Source: Beijerinckiaceae bacterium
GTDB lineage: Bacteria; Pseudomonadota; Alphaproteobacteria; Rhizobiales; Beijerinckiaceae
Direction of reading: 5' to 3'
Length of the DNA: 32,848 nt
Assembly (NCBI GenBank): GCA_947456505.1
Contig: CANGTC010000023.1
Span: forward strand, 1-32,848
Positions within the stretch are counted from its first letter, which is position 1, and every line of letters begins with the position of its first letter. Below, one piece after another: positions 1 through 7,772 of this stretch. The notes under the pieces were generated by a model. It was not told the origin of the DNA. It searched no databases and saw only the letters and a list, made by a program, of their open reading frames with translations. The position numbers were made by a program, and so were the translations under genes.

Positions 1-2
1 AG

Positions 3-314
3 CATTTCAACACCTGTCCGAACCCCGCCCGCTATCTCGCCTGCAGCCTGGGCAGTCGCCGCTATCCCTTCATCGCGCTGCGTCGGCGCAGCGCGGAGGG
101 CGGCGGCTCCATCTCGATCCAGCAAGGCGGTCGGCAGATCGAATACGAGGATCAGGATCCACGCATCCATCGCAAATGGCTGGAGGCGCTGGCTGAGACC
201 GGCGTGGCCTCAGAGATGGGCGACATCTTCAACGAGCGCGCGATCATGGCGCTTGACCCCGCAAAATTGACCGGCGTCATCAGCACGCCGCGCTCTACCG
301 GCCCGGCGATCTGA
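3..314 (+). CDS. C-terminal part of an unidentified protein (cut by the window edge)
   Basis: Frame 3 is open from the left edge to a TGA at 312-314, giving 104 residues with no start in view. The fragment begins HFNTCPNPARYLAC and ends STGPAI. It holds two cysteines and a charged stretch (QGGRQIEYEDQDPRIHRKW), and shows no membrane segment. I do not recognise the family. Codon use is GC-rich at third positions like the genes downstream, which supports real coding. It stops 9 bp before the start of the LTA-synthase-like gene on the same strand, so the two are probably cotranscribed, and it may belong to the same envelope-glucan function. That link is inference from position only. Confidence 0.6.
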   Translation, partial: HFNTCPNPARYLACSLGSRRYPFIALRRRSAEGGGSISIQQGGRQIEYEDQDPRIHRKWLEALAETGVASEMGDIFNERAIMALDPAKLTGVISTPRSTGPAI

Positions 315-323
315 CAGGTACAT

Positions 324-2078
324 ATGACCAAAGAGCCAGAGGGCCAGCTTCCGCCCTTACCCTCGTTCCCGCGAAAGCCCCTGCTGCAGCGCCTGCGCAT
401 GGCGCGCGCCAATGCATGGTTGGCGATGGCCCTGAGCCTGCCCATCGTGCTGGCGGTGGCGGAGTATTTTCGCCGCTACGAGGGGTCCGGACCCAATCTG
501 ATCTGCACCAGCGCCATTACTGTCGCCCTCTGGTGCGGATTGATGATGCTGACGCGTCGGGTGCTTGCCTCCACCATCGCCATTGGCTCGATGATCGCTT
601 TCGTCGTGGGCGTGTCGGTCGCCAAACGCTCGCTCGAAAAGATGGTGATGCACGCCTATGACCTCTATTTCTATTTTCCGAGCGGGCGGCTGCTGACTTC
701 GCTCTGGGCGAACCATCGCGGCTTTCTTGTCGCGGTGATGATGGGCGCCGTGGCGAGCCTGACGGCGTTCGCCATCGCCTGGACGTTGGAGCGTCCGCGC
801 CTGCGTCGCCGCTATGCGGCGGGCGTCTGCGTCCTTGGCGTCGTGGTGGGCGCCGCAGCGTCCCACGAAAAGATCGAACGTCGGCATACCCAATTGTATT
901 GGGAGGACCTTTTCGTCTCCTCCTTCTATGGCACCTGGCCCGAAACGCTAGAGACGCTGCTGCGCGGGGAAATTCTGGAGGCCGCCCCCAGCGCTTCGCC
1001 GCGCCCGCCCATTCTATCGCTCGCACAGGCGTCCTGCGCCCCGGCCGACAAGCCCCCGCATATCGTCCTCATCCACGAAGAGTCCGTTTTCCCACCCGAA
1101 ATCTTCCCCAAGCTCGCCTATGACAAGCGCCTCGACGCCATGTTCAGGTCCTTTGACGGGCGGACCCGGCACATGCGCGTGGAGACCTATGGCGGCGCCT
1201 CCTGGCTGACGGAATTCTCCGTCATGACAGGCCTGTCGTCCCGCTCCTTCGGCGGCATCCGCAATTTCCTGCAAACCTATATGGTGGGTCGCCTCAGCGA
1301 CACCCTGCCCCAGGCCCTGAGCCATTGCGGCTATCGCAATGTGCTGTTTTACCCGATGCTGAAGACCTTCATCTCAAGCGCGTCATTCTACACATCCATC
1401 GGCATCAAGGAGATTTTTGACGCCAGGGATCAACAGTCGAACACCCCCTTCGAACGTGACCGCTTCTATTTCGGGAACGCGCTGAAAAATCTGGAGGATC
1501 ATGTTGCGGCCTCAAAGGCGCCGCTCTTCACTTTCATCGAAACCATGTCGACCCATTGGCCCTATCATGAAACCTTCTTCCCCGAAGAGAAGGTCCCTGG
1601 CGGCGGCGAGGGCGTGGACGCGGAGATGAATGAATTTCTGCGTCGGCTCTGGCTTTCGAAATCAGACCTCGAAGACTTCCGCGCGCAATTGGCCGCACGA
1701 TTTCCCAAGGAGCGCTTTCTGGTCGTGCATTATGGCGATCACCACCCGGTCGCGACCCGCCAGTTGCTTGGCTTCCCGCCGCAAAACGAGGCGGAGGATG
1801 TGGAGCTGGCTCCGAATTCACCCGGTTATATCACCTATTTCGCGATAACCGGCGTGAACTTTACACCCCGCACTCTGCCGGTCATGGATCCCATTGATGT
1901 GGCCTACCTGCCCGCGCTCATCATCTATGCGGCAGGACTTCCACTGCCAGACAGCTATACTGAGCGTCTGCGCCTCATGAAGGATTGCAACGGGCGCTAT
2001 TATGATTGCTCCGACCGCAACGAGATCCTGGACTTCCACCGCAGATTGACCGACGCCGGTCTGCTGAAGCCGAGATAA
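324..2078 (+). CDS. LTA-synthase/OpgB-like membrane phosphotransferase (sulfatase superfamily)
   Basis: A 584-residue inner-membrane protein. Hydrophobic segments lie at about residues 29-49, 58-78, 82-102, 133-156 and 164-180, followed by an extracytoplasmic catalytic domain from about 245. Visible motifs match the alkaline-phosphatase/sulfatase fold of lipoteichoic acid synthase, OpgB and EptA: the metal-binding acidic strand VLIHEES (248-254), a nucleophile region YGGASWLTEF (289-298) with Ser/Thr candidates, THWPYH (410-415) and the metal motif YGDHHP (470-475). Family members move phosphoglycerol or phosphoethanolamine from a phospholipid onto an envelope acceptor. The gene converges on an OpgD/OpgG gene with only 3 bp between stop codons, so periplasmic glucan is the likely acceptor (inference). 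The ATG at 324 has only a weak AGGT upstream. A sulfatase cannot be excluded, but the membrane anchor and the HWPYH/GDHH motifs favour a phosphotransferase. Confidence 0.75.
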   Translation: MTKEPEGQLPPLPSFPRKPLLQRLRMARANAWLAMALSLPIVLAVAEYFRRYEGSGPNLICTSAITVALWCGLMMLTRRVLASTIAIGSMIAFVVGVSVAKRSLEKMVMHAYDLYFYFPSGRLLTSLWANHRGFLVAVMMGAVASLTAFAIAWTLERPRLRRRYAAGVCVLGVVVGAAASHEKIERRHTQLYWEDLFVSSFYGTWPETLETLLRGEILEAAPSASPRPPILSLAQASCAPADKPPHIVLIHEESVFPPEIFPKLAYDKRLDAMFRSFDGRTRHMRVETYGGASWLTEFSVMTGLSSRSFGGIRNFLQTYMVGRLSDTLPQALSHCGYRNVLFYPMLKTFISSASFYTSIGIKEIFDARDQQSNTPFERDRFYFGNALKNLEDHVAASKAPLFTFIETMSTHWPYHETFFPEEKVPGGGEGVDAEMNEFLRRLWLSKSDLEDFRAQLAARFPKERFLVVHYGDHHPVATRQLLGFPPQNEAEDVELAPNSPGYITYFAITGVNFTPRTLPVMDPIDVAYLPALIIYAAGLPLPDSYTERLRLMKDCNGRYYDCSDRNEILDFHRRLTDAGLLKPR

Positions 2079-2081
2079 ATC

Positions 2082-3701
2082 TCAGAAATTATAGACCTTC
2101 CAGGCATAGGCCCAGGTCTCCGTCAGCACCCTCGGTCCTGTGCGGAGCTTGCAGGTCATATTGGTCATGTCGGTGGGGTGAACCTCCACATCGAGCATCA
2201 CCCGGAAACCGCCAATAGCGGGATTGGGCACGAGAAACTGGCGGAAAATCTTGCCATTGGTGACGGTCGCCACAATCTCGACGCCAGCGGGCTTGGCAAG
2301 ATGAAAGGCCAGGTCGCCTCCGACAAAATCGATCATGAAACGGCGGGTGTTCTTGCTCACCGCCTCGCCCGCCCCCAGCGCATAGGCGGGCGCTGTGAAG
2401 GTGTTGAGGGTGTAACCCAGCGAATGCAGCTTCAGTCCATCTGTGAGCGAGCGCATGCGGTAGGTGAAATTGAAGGGCTTCCTAGCGTCCGCCGGTTCAT
2501 TGGGCACGAAGGCGACGATGATATTGTCGAAGGTCTCGTCCTTGGTGGCCAGTTCGATCAGCTCGACGCGCCCCTCGCCCCAATCGTCCTCCGGTTCGAT
2601 CCAGTAGCTGGGCCGCTCTTCGTAATTCAGCTCGATGTCCTGATAATGAGCGAACTGGCGGTCACGCTGGATGAGCCCATAGCCTCGCACATTGGTCATG
2701 GGGAAATTATGGACTTCCTGCACCAGCGGATTATGCAGGGGACGCCAGATCCATTCGCCCTCGTTTGTATGCATCAGCAACCCATCTGAATCGTGCAACT
2801 CGGGCCGGAATTCATCGTATTTGTTGCGGTCGTTCAGATGGCGATCATTTTCGCCAAGGAAATACATGGATGTCAGCGGCGCCAGGCCGATCCGCGAGAC
2901 GCTCTTGCGAGGGAACAGGGTCACCTCCACCTCGACAGGCGATTCCGGGCCAGGGGCAAAGGTGAACTTATAGGCGCCCGTCAGCGAAGGACTATCGAGC
3001 AAAGCATTGATATTGATGGCGGAGGCCTCACCAGCCGGGGCTTCGATCCAGAACTCGGTGAAGAAGGGGAACTCCTCCTTGTTATCGAGCAGGCCGGTGC
3101 CGATGGACAGGCCGCGTGCGGACAACCCATATTTCTGATCGCGGCCCAACCAGCGGAAATAGCTCGCGCCCAGGAAGGAAACGAATTCATCCGAGCGGCG
3201 CAGATCGTTCAGGGGATAGTGGACGCGAAACCCGGCTACGCCGAGATCCGCCGGCAGGGGTTTGGTGAATTTGACGGATCCGTAGTCGAAAAGCTTCGCC
3301 ACATTGGCCAGAGGCTCGGCGCGGCCGTCATGCACCAGATTGATCGCCACAGGACGCTGAAAGAGGTGCCCGGGGTGGAAGAGTTGCAGACGAAACCGCC
3401 CGCCCTTTTCCCCAAGCGGAGCCTTCGCGGCCACGAACCGGATTTCGCGCCATTTGTCGAAATCAAGCTTCGCAAGTTCCTCGGGCAGTGGCGCGATGAC
3501 CGCGTTGTGTTCCTTGAGCGACAATTCCCGCGCCCGCTTCAACACATCCTCGAACCCGAAAGATGGAGCCTTCTCCGACGCCGGCTTGTCTGAGCCCGGC
3601 CTGACAGGGCCACCTTGCGCAAAGGCGGGCAGCCTGAGCCCAAGGCTCGCGGAGGCTGCGAAGAGAGCGCCGAGAAGAGAACGACGGGACAGACCGGTCA
3701 T
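2082..3701 (-). CDS. opgD: Glucan biosynthesis protein, MdoG/OpgD family (periplasmic)
   Basis: A 539-residue protein starting with a twin-arginine-like signal (SRRSLLGALFAASASLG, cut near AFA at about residue 28), as is typical of OpgD; OpgG uses a Sec signal. The mature part carries the MdoG-family pattern throughout, for example FGFEDVLKRARELS, a FLGASYFRWLG stretch, SMYFLGENDRHLNDR, DEFRPELHDSDGLLM, NEGEWIWRPLHNP and LNYEERPSYWIEP. The length is close to the family norm of 510-550. OpgG/OpgD proteins act in the periplasm on beta-1,2-glucan backbones during osmoregulated periplasmic glucan synthesis; E. coli members are glycoside hydrolases of family GH186. No opgH glucosyltransferase lies in view. 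OpgD rather than OpgG is chosen from the Tat-like leader, which is suggestive only. Confidence 0.85.
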   Translation of the reverse strand: MTGLSRRSLLGALFAASASLGLRLPAFAQGGPVRPGSDKPASEKAPSFGFEDVLKRARELSLKEHNAVIAPLPEELAKLDFDKWREIRFVAAKAPLGEKGGRFRLQLFHPGHLFQRPVAINLVHDGRAEPLANVAKLFDYGSVKFTKPLPADLGVAGFRVHYPLNDLRRSDEFVSFLGASYFRWLGRDQKYGLSARGLSIGTGLLDNKEEFPFFTEFWIEAPAGEASAININALLDSPSLTGAYKFTFAPGPESPVEVEVTLFPRKSVSRIGLAPLTSMYFLGENDRHLNDRNKYDEFRPELHDSDGLLMHTNEGEWIWRPLHNPLVQEVHNFPMTNVRGYGLIQRDRQFAHYQDIELNYEERPSYWIEPEDDWGEGRVELIELATKDETFDNIIVAFVPNEPADARKPFNFTYRMRSLTDGLKLHSLGYTLNTFTAPAYALGAGEAVSKNTRRFMIDFVGGDLAFHLAKPAGVEIVATVTNGKIFRQFLVPNPAIGGFRVMLDVEVHPTDMTNMTCKLRTGPRVLTETWAYAWKVYNF

Positions 3702-3937
3702 GGGAGAATCTATGCCTGATGATAGAATTTTAGATTTATATTCAGTGACTTGCAGACAGACCCCAAAGCTCGGAGCCTAGCGCGCCACTATATCGACAAG
3801 CTGCCCCCCGCGCCAGCGGGAAGCAAACCGAAAAATCTGGCGATGGTTGACGACGCCAACGCCCAAAGGCCACCCTTTTACAACCCTACCCCCAGATCGA
3901 TAGCTTTCAAGCAAAGAACAAGGTGGGGGGAAGCCGC

Positions 3938-5089
3938 ATGTCCAGCGCTGACAGAATTTTGACGACCCATGTGGGATCCCTGCCGCGACCCACGGATTTC
4001 CTCGATCTCATGAAAAGCCGGCTGGAAGGCGGCCGCGTAGACACCGCCGCCTATGAGGCGCGCTTGAAACAGGCGGTGGCGGAGATCATCCGCCAGCAGG
4101 TGGATGTGGGTCTCGACATCGTGGCCGATGGCGAAATGTCCAAGCAGGGCTTTTTCGCCTACGCCAACGAGCGGCTGGAGGGCTTCGAGAAGCGGCCCCA
4201 CGTCAAACACAAGATGTTCGCCAAGGAAGTCGCAGCCTTCCCCGAATATTACGCGGGCTATTTCGCCCGGGCCATGCTGGGCGGAACAGTCGCGCCTGTC
4301 GTGCCGATTTTCTGCATAGGGCCTGTACGCTACTGCGGGCAGGAGGCGCTGCACCGCGATCTCGCGAATATGAGAGCCGCCGTGGATGCAGCAGGCGCCA
4401 GGATGGCCTTCATGCCCTCCACCGCCCCCAGCGCCATTCCCAACAATGAATATTACAAGACCGAGGAAGACTATTTCCAAGCGGTGGGCGAGGCCATGCG
4501 AACCGAATATCTCGCCATCGTGGAAGCGGGATTCCTCGTGCAGATCGATGATCCCTTCATGGCCGATCTCTTCGTCGACTTTAAGGACGATCAGGCCGCG
4601 CTGAAGCGCAAGGCGGACCTCTATGTGGAGGTCATCAATCACGCCATTCGCGGCATACCCCCAGAGAAAGTGCGTTTTCACACATGCTATGGCATCAACG
4701 AGGGCCCGCGCATTCATGAATCCTCTCTGCAGGAAATGATCGGGCATATCCTGAAGATCAACGCTGGCTATTACTCCTTCGAGGGCGCCAACTGCCGCCA
4801 CGAGCACGAATATCACGTGTTCGAGGATGTGAAGCTGCCAGAGGGCAAGGTGGTGATCCCCGGCGTCATCACCCACGCCAGCAATATCGTCGAACATCCC
4901 GAGCTGATCGCCGAGCGCATCGTGCGCTACGCCAAGCTCTGCGGGCGCGAGAATGTCATCGCGGGCGCCGACTGCGGCTTCTCCTCCCAGGCCTGCTACC
5001 ACCCGGAGGTCCATCCCACGGTCATGTGGGAGAAGTTCCGGGCCATGACGGAGGGAGCGCGGATCGCTTCACGCAAGCTCTGGTCCTGA
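3938..5089 (+). CDS. MetE C-terminal-domain methyltransferase (B12-independent methionine synthase family), paralogue 1
   Basis: A 383-residue protein equivalent to the catalytic half of cobalamin-independent methionine synthase, without the N-terminal half. It opens with the family signature THVGSLPRP (10-18) and IVADGEMSKQGFF. The zinc ligands of MetE are all identifiable: H248 and C250 in FHTCYG, E282 in SFEGAN and C346 in GADCGF. It probably transfers a methyl group to a thiol such as homocysteine; the methyl donor is unknown, since stand-alone C-domain proteins often do not use the usual polyglutamyl folate. I chose the ATG at 3938 because a purine-rich GGGGGGAAG sits just upstream, whereas the in-frame GTG at 3923 lacks such a site. 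A strong hairpin follows at 5120-5147. A divergent paralogue lies at 9106-10215. Confidence 0.85.
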   Translation: MSSADRILTTHVGSLPRPTDFLDLMKSRLEGGRVDTAAYEARLKQAVAEIIRQQVDVGLDIVADGEMSKQGFFAYANERLEGFEKRPHVKHKMFAKEVAAFPEYYAGYFARAMLGGTVAPVVPIFCIGPVRYCGQEALHRDLANMRAAVDAAGARMAFMPSTAPSAIPNNEYYKTEEDYFQAVGEAMRTEYLAIVEAGFLVQIDDPFMADLFVDFKDDQAALKRKADLYVEVINHAIRGIPPEKVRFHTCYGINEGPRIHESSLQEMIGHILKINAGYYSFEGANCRHEHEYHVFEDVKLPEGKVVIPGVITHASNIVEHPELIAERIVRYAKLCGRENVIAGADCGFSSQACYHPEVHPTVMWEKFRAMTEGARIASRKLWS

Positions 5090-5119
5090 AGCGGCCCCAT
5101 CAGACGGGCGCCCCCCTAC

Positions 5120-5147
5120 GAAAGCCGCCCCCCAGGAGGCGGCTTTC
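5120..5147 (+). terminator. Hairpin terminator after the MetE-like gene
   Basis: A perfect 10-bp stem, GAAAGCCGCC (5120-5129) and GGCGGCTTTC (5138-5147), closes an 8-nt loop 31 bp after the stop codon at 5089. The downstream T tract is short, but the position between two same-strand genes fits an intrinsic terminator separating them. Confidence 0.7.
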
Positions 5148-5234
5148 TGCGTTGAGTGACCCGCAGACCCCCTCGCCTTTCTTGTGCGGTGCAATATAAT
5201 ACAGCTTCCAGCATCCAACCATTCGGAGAGTTGC

Positions 5235-6020
5235 ATGTCTCTCGCATCCCGCAACGCCATCGTCACCGGCTCCACCAGCGGCATTGGCCTCGCCATAGCC
5301 CGGGCGCTCGCGAAGGAAGGCGCCAATATCATGATCAATGGCTTCGGGGAGGCCACGGCCATCGAAGCCGAGCGCGCCGGCATCGAGAGCGAATTTGGCG
5401 TCAAATGCATCTATAACGGGGCCGATATGTCCAAGGGCGACCAGATCGCCGCCATGGTGAAGGAAGCCGAGGAGAAGCTGGGCTCGGTCGACATCCTCGT
5501 GAACAATGCGGGCATCCAGTTCGTCTCGCCCATCGAGGATTTCCCCCTCGACAAATGGGACCAGATCATCGCCATCAACATGTCGTCGGCCTTCCACGCG
5601 ATCCGCGCCGCAGCGCCGGGCATGAAAGCGCGCAAATGGGGGCGCATCATCAACACGGCGTCAGCCCATTCGCTGGTCGCCTCCCCCTTCAAGGCCGCCT
5701 ATGTCACCGCCAAGCATGGCGTCGCCGGGCTCAACAAGACCGTGGCGCTGGAGCTGGCGACCTTTGGCGTCACCTCCAACTGCATCTCGCCCGGCTATGT
5801 CTGGACGCCGCTCGTCGAAAAACAGATCCCGGACACCATGGCCGCCCGTCATCTGACCCGCGATCAGGTCATCAATGACGTGCTGCTGACGGCGCAGCCG
5901 ACCAAGCAATTCGTCACCTCCGAACAGGTGGCGGCTCTGGCGGTGTTCCTGTGTTCGGACGCTGCCTCCCAGATCACCGGCGCCAACATCTCCATGGATG
6001 GAGGCTGGACGGCCGCTTGA
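5235..6020 (+). CDS. bdhA: D-3-hydroxybutyrate dehydrogenase (SDR family)
   Basis: A 261-residue classical short-chain dehydrogenase that interconverts D-3-hydroxybutyrate and acetoacetate with NAD, in the cytoplasm, usually as the step after polyhydroxybutyrate (PHB) breakdown. It shows the cofactor motif TGSTSGIG (11-18), NNAG (90-93), the catalytic S143, Y156 and K160 (YVTAK) and SPGYVWTPLV (185-194). The substrate-site residues known for hydroxybutyrate dehydrogenases appear at Q95, H145 and K153, and the C-terminus SMDGGW is typical. The length matches the family norm of about 260. The ATG at 5235 follows GGAGAG at 5225-5230; the in-frame ATG at 5184 would add 17 non-conserved residues. 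The next gene follows 10 bp downstream and is very probably cotranscribed. Confidence 0.9.
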   Translation: MSLASRNAIVTGSTSGIGLAIARALAKEGANIMINGFGEATAIEAERAGIESEFGVKCIYNGADMSKGDQIAAMVKEAEEKLGSVDILVNNAGIQFVSPIEDFPLDKWDQIIAINMSSAFHAIRAAAPGMKARKWGRIINTASAHSLVASPFKAAYVTAKHGVAGLNKTVALELATFGVTSNCISPGYVWTPLVEKQIPDTMAARHLTRDQVINDVLLTAQPTKQFVTSEQVAALAVFLCSDAASQITGANISMDGGWTAA

Positions 6021-6030
6021 GGCCTCCGTC

Positions 6031-7071
6031 GTGGCCCAACCTCCCATCATCGACTGGACGGGCAAGAAAAAGATCAACCTCGCCCTGCAGGGTGGCGGCG
6101 CCCATGGCGCCTTCACCTGGGGGGTGCTGGACGCCATCCTCGAAGACGGTCGGCTGGACGTGGAGGGCGTCACCGGCACCAGCGCGGGAGCCATGAACGC
6201 GGTCGTCTTCGCGCAAGGCTATCTCGATGGCGGACGGGAGGGCGCGCGAGCGGCTCTGAAAACCTTCTGGACCCGGGTCAGCGACAAGGGCGCCATCGGC
6301 CCGGTGCAACGCAAGCTTTTTGATAGTTTCTTCAAACCCTTTGGCTTCGATGGATCGCCCGCCTACTGGTGGGCCGACTTCGTGACCCATTACGCCAGCC
6401 CCTACGACTACAATCCTCTGGACATTAATCCGCTACGCGATCTTCTCACCGACAGCATCGATTTCACCAAGGTGCGCGCCTGCGAGGAGATCAAGATTTT
6501 CATCGGAGCCACCAATGTGCAGACGGGCAAGGTGGCGATATTCAAACGTGAAGAACTGACCGCCGACCATATCATGGCCTCCGCCTGTCTGCCGACCATC
6601 TACAAGGCCGTTGAGATCGAGGGCGTGCCCTATTGGGACGGGGGCTATTCGGGCAATCCGCCCCTGTTTCCCCTCTTTTATGAAACCGCCACGCCCGATG
6701 TTCTGATCGTTCAAATCAATCCCGTCGAGCGCGACGAGACCCCGCGCACCATGCGCGACATTCAGAACAGGCTCAACGAAGTCACCTTCAACGGCGCCCT
6801 GCTGCGCGAGTTGCGCGCCGTCGAATTCGTGCAGCGGCTCTATGATCAGGGCAAGCTGCCGCATGACGAATATGTGCGTCCCTTCATCCACCGGATCGAC
6901 GGCGCTGACCCCCTGAAGCGCTTCTCAGCCGCCTCGAAGCTCGACGCCTCCTGGACTTCGCTCACCGCCATCCGCGACATCGGGCGCAAGGCCGGACACG
7001 CCTGGCTCAAGGCGAATTATGACAGCATCGGCATGTGCGACACGATGGACCTCCGGGCGGCGTTTGGATGA
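6031..7071 (+). CDS. Patatin-like phospholipase/esterase, linked to hydroxybutyrate metabolism
   Basis: A patatin-family Ser-Asp hydrolase of 346 residues from the GTG at 6031. Motifs (numbered from that start): the oxyanion loop GGGAHG (21-26), the nucleophile motif GTSAG (49-53, Ser51) and the catalytic Asp in WDGGYSGN (D203). No signal peptide or membrane segment is seen, so the protein should be cytoplasmic or associated with membrane or granule surfaces. The GTG start has GAGG at 6019-6022 with good spacing; an ATG at 5998 would overlap bdhA by 23 bp and lacks a ribosome site. Its position right behind hydroxybutyrate dehydrogenase suggests a role in lipid or PHB ester hydrolysis feeding the dehydrogenase. 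That is inference; the general function of lipid acyl hydrolase is secure. Confidence 0.85.
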   Translation: MAQPPIIDWTGKKKINLALQGGGAHGAFTWGVLDAILEDGRLDVEGVTGTSAGAMNAVVFAQGYLDGGREGARAALKTFWTRVSDKGAIGPVQRKLFDSFFKPFGFDGSPAYWWADFVTHYASPYDYNPLDINPLRDLLTDSIDFTKVRACEEIKIFIGATNVQTGKVAIFKREELTADHIMASACLPTIYKAVEIEGVPYWDGGYSGNPPLFPLFYETATPDVLIVQINPVERDETPRTMRDIQNRLNEVTFNGALLRELRAVEFVQRLYDQGKLPHDEYVRPFIHRIDGADPLKRFSAASKLDASWTSLTAIRDIGRKAGHAWLKANYDSIGMCDTMDLRAAFG

Positions 7072-7314
7072 GCGCGCAAGGAAAAATCAAGGCATTTATC
7101 GGTCGATAAAATCGAAAACTAAGTCAAAGCCGTCAAGGCTAAAATAAATTTTCTTAGTTATATTTTAGCCGGAAATATTCTTCCAAATAATTTTCAGTGG
7201 TTTATTTGAGATATATGCTATTTGTAATATTTTATATCACAATATTGTTGCTCGCAGCAATATCCGGGGCCCTAAGATTTTTCAGGAACCAATCCTCGCT
7301 CCGGGAGCCTAAAA
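7072..7314. other. AT-rich intergenic region before the cytochrome genes
   Basis: A 243-bp stretch visibly richer in A and T than the surrounding genes, with runs such as AAAATAAATTTT. It contains the inverted repeat described at 7137-7170. A short open frame from 7197 encodes a hydrophobic peptide but overlaps the cytochrome gene out of frame and is probably not a gene. The region likely holds the end of the patatin transcript and the cytochrome promoter; no clear -35/-10 pair can be assigned. Confidence 0.5.
7137..7170. terminator. Inverted repeat, possible terminator or regulator site
   Basis: GGCTAAAAT (7137-7145) is repeated inverted as ATTTTAGCC (7162-7170) across a 16-nt AT-rich spacer, 66 bp after the patatin stop codon. 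A smaller palindrome (TTTATCG/CGATAAA) lies just before it. It could end the bdhA-patatin transcript or bind a dimeric regulator of the cytochrome genes. The two cannot be separated by reading. Confidence 0.4.
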
Positions 7315-7749
7315 ATGATCCGCACTATTCTGACCCTTGGGGTTCTGGCTATCGGCATAACCTCCGTCATGGCCCAAAACGACCCCATCGCGACCCGCAA
7401 GGAAACGATGAAGCAGGTTGGCCGCGCCAACGCCGAGGTCACCAAGATTTCCAAGGGTGAGGCGCCCTTCAAACTGGAGACAGTTCAAGCAGCTCTGAAG
7501 ACGATGCAAGACGCATCCAAGGCGATGCCGGATCTGTTCCCGGACACCACCAAGACTGGCGGCGATACTGCGGCGCTTCCCAAGGTCTGGGAGACCAGGG
7601 CCGACTTCAACGGCCGCTGGGAAAAATTTGGCAAGGATGCTGCGACCGCATCAGCTAAAATTGTCGATGAAGCAACCTTCAAGGCCGCCTATGGGGAAGT
7701 CACCGGCAATTGCGGCGGCTGCCATGAAGGCTATCGGTTGAAGAAGTAA
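7315..7749 (+). CDS. Cytochrome c'/c556-type class II cytochrome
   Basis: A 144-residue secreted monoheme cytochrome. The N-terminal signal peptide ends at about residue 20 (GITSVMA). The mature part is Ala/Lys-rich and predicted helical, and the heme site CGGCH (133-137) sits near the C-terminus, the hallmark of class II cytochromes c. RKETMKQVG near the start of the mature protein (Met32) resembles the axial-Met position of low-spin c556 proteins; true cytochrome c' lacks such a ligand. It should act as a periplasmic electron carrier or bind small ligands such as NO. The next gene, a diheme cytochrome c, begins 23 bp later, so the two are likely cotranscribed and may exchange electrons. Confidence 0.88.
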   Translation: MIRTILTLGVLAIGITSVMAQNDPIATRKETMKQVGRANAEVTKISKGEAPFKLETVQAALKTMQDASKAMPDLFPDTTKTGGDTAALPKVWETRADFNGRWEKFGKDAATASAKIVDEATFKAAYGEVTGNCGGCHEGYRLKK

Positions 7750-7772
7750 CCGCCCGGCGGCTGAGGTTCTTC

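Noticed and set aside
3702-3937. Search for a SAM-type riboswitch ahead of the MetE-like gene
   Set aside because: No SAM-II or other riboswitch core could be recognised; only a small CCCGC/GCGGG hairpin is present near 3810.
7197-7460. Hydrophobic peptide frame before the cytochrome gene
   Set aside because: It overlaps the cytochrome out of frame, starts in an AT-rich non-coding region without a ribosome site, and its second half is a shadow sequence.
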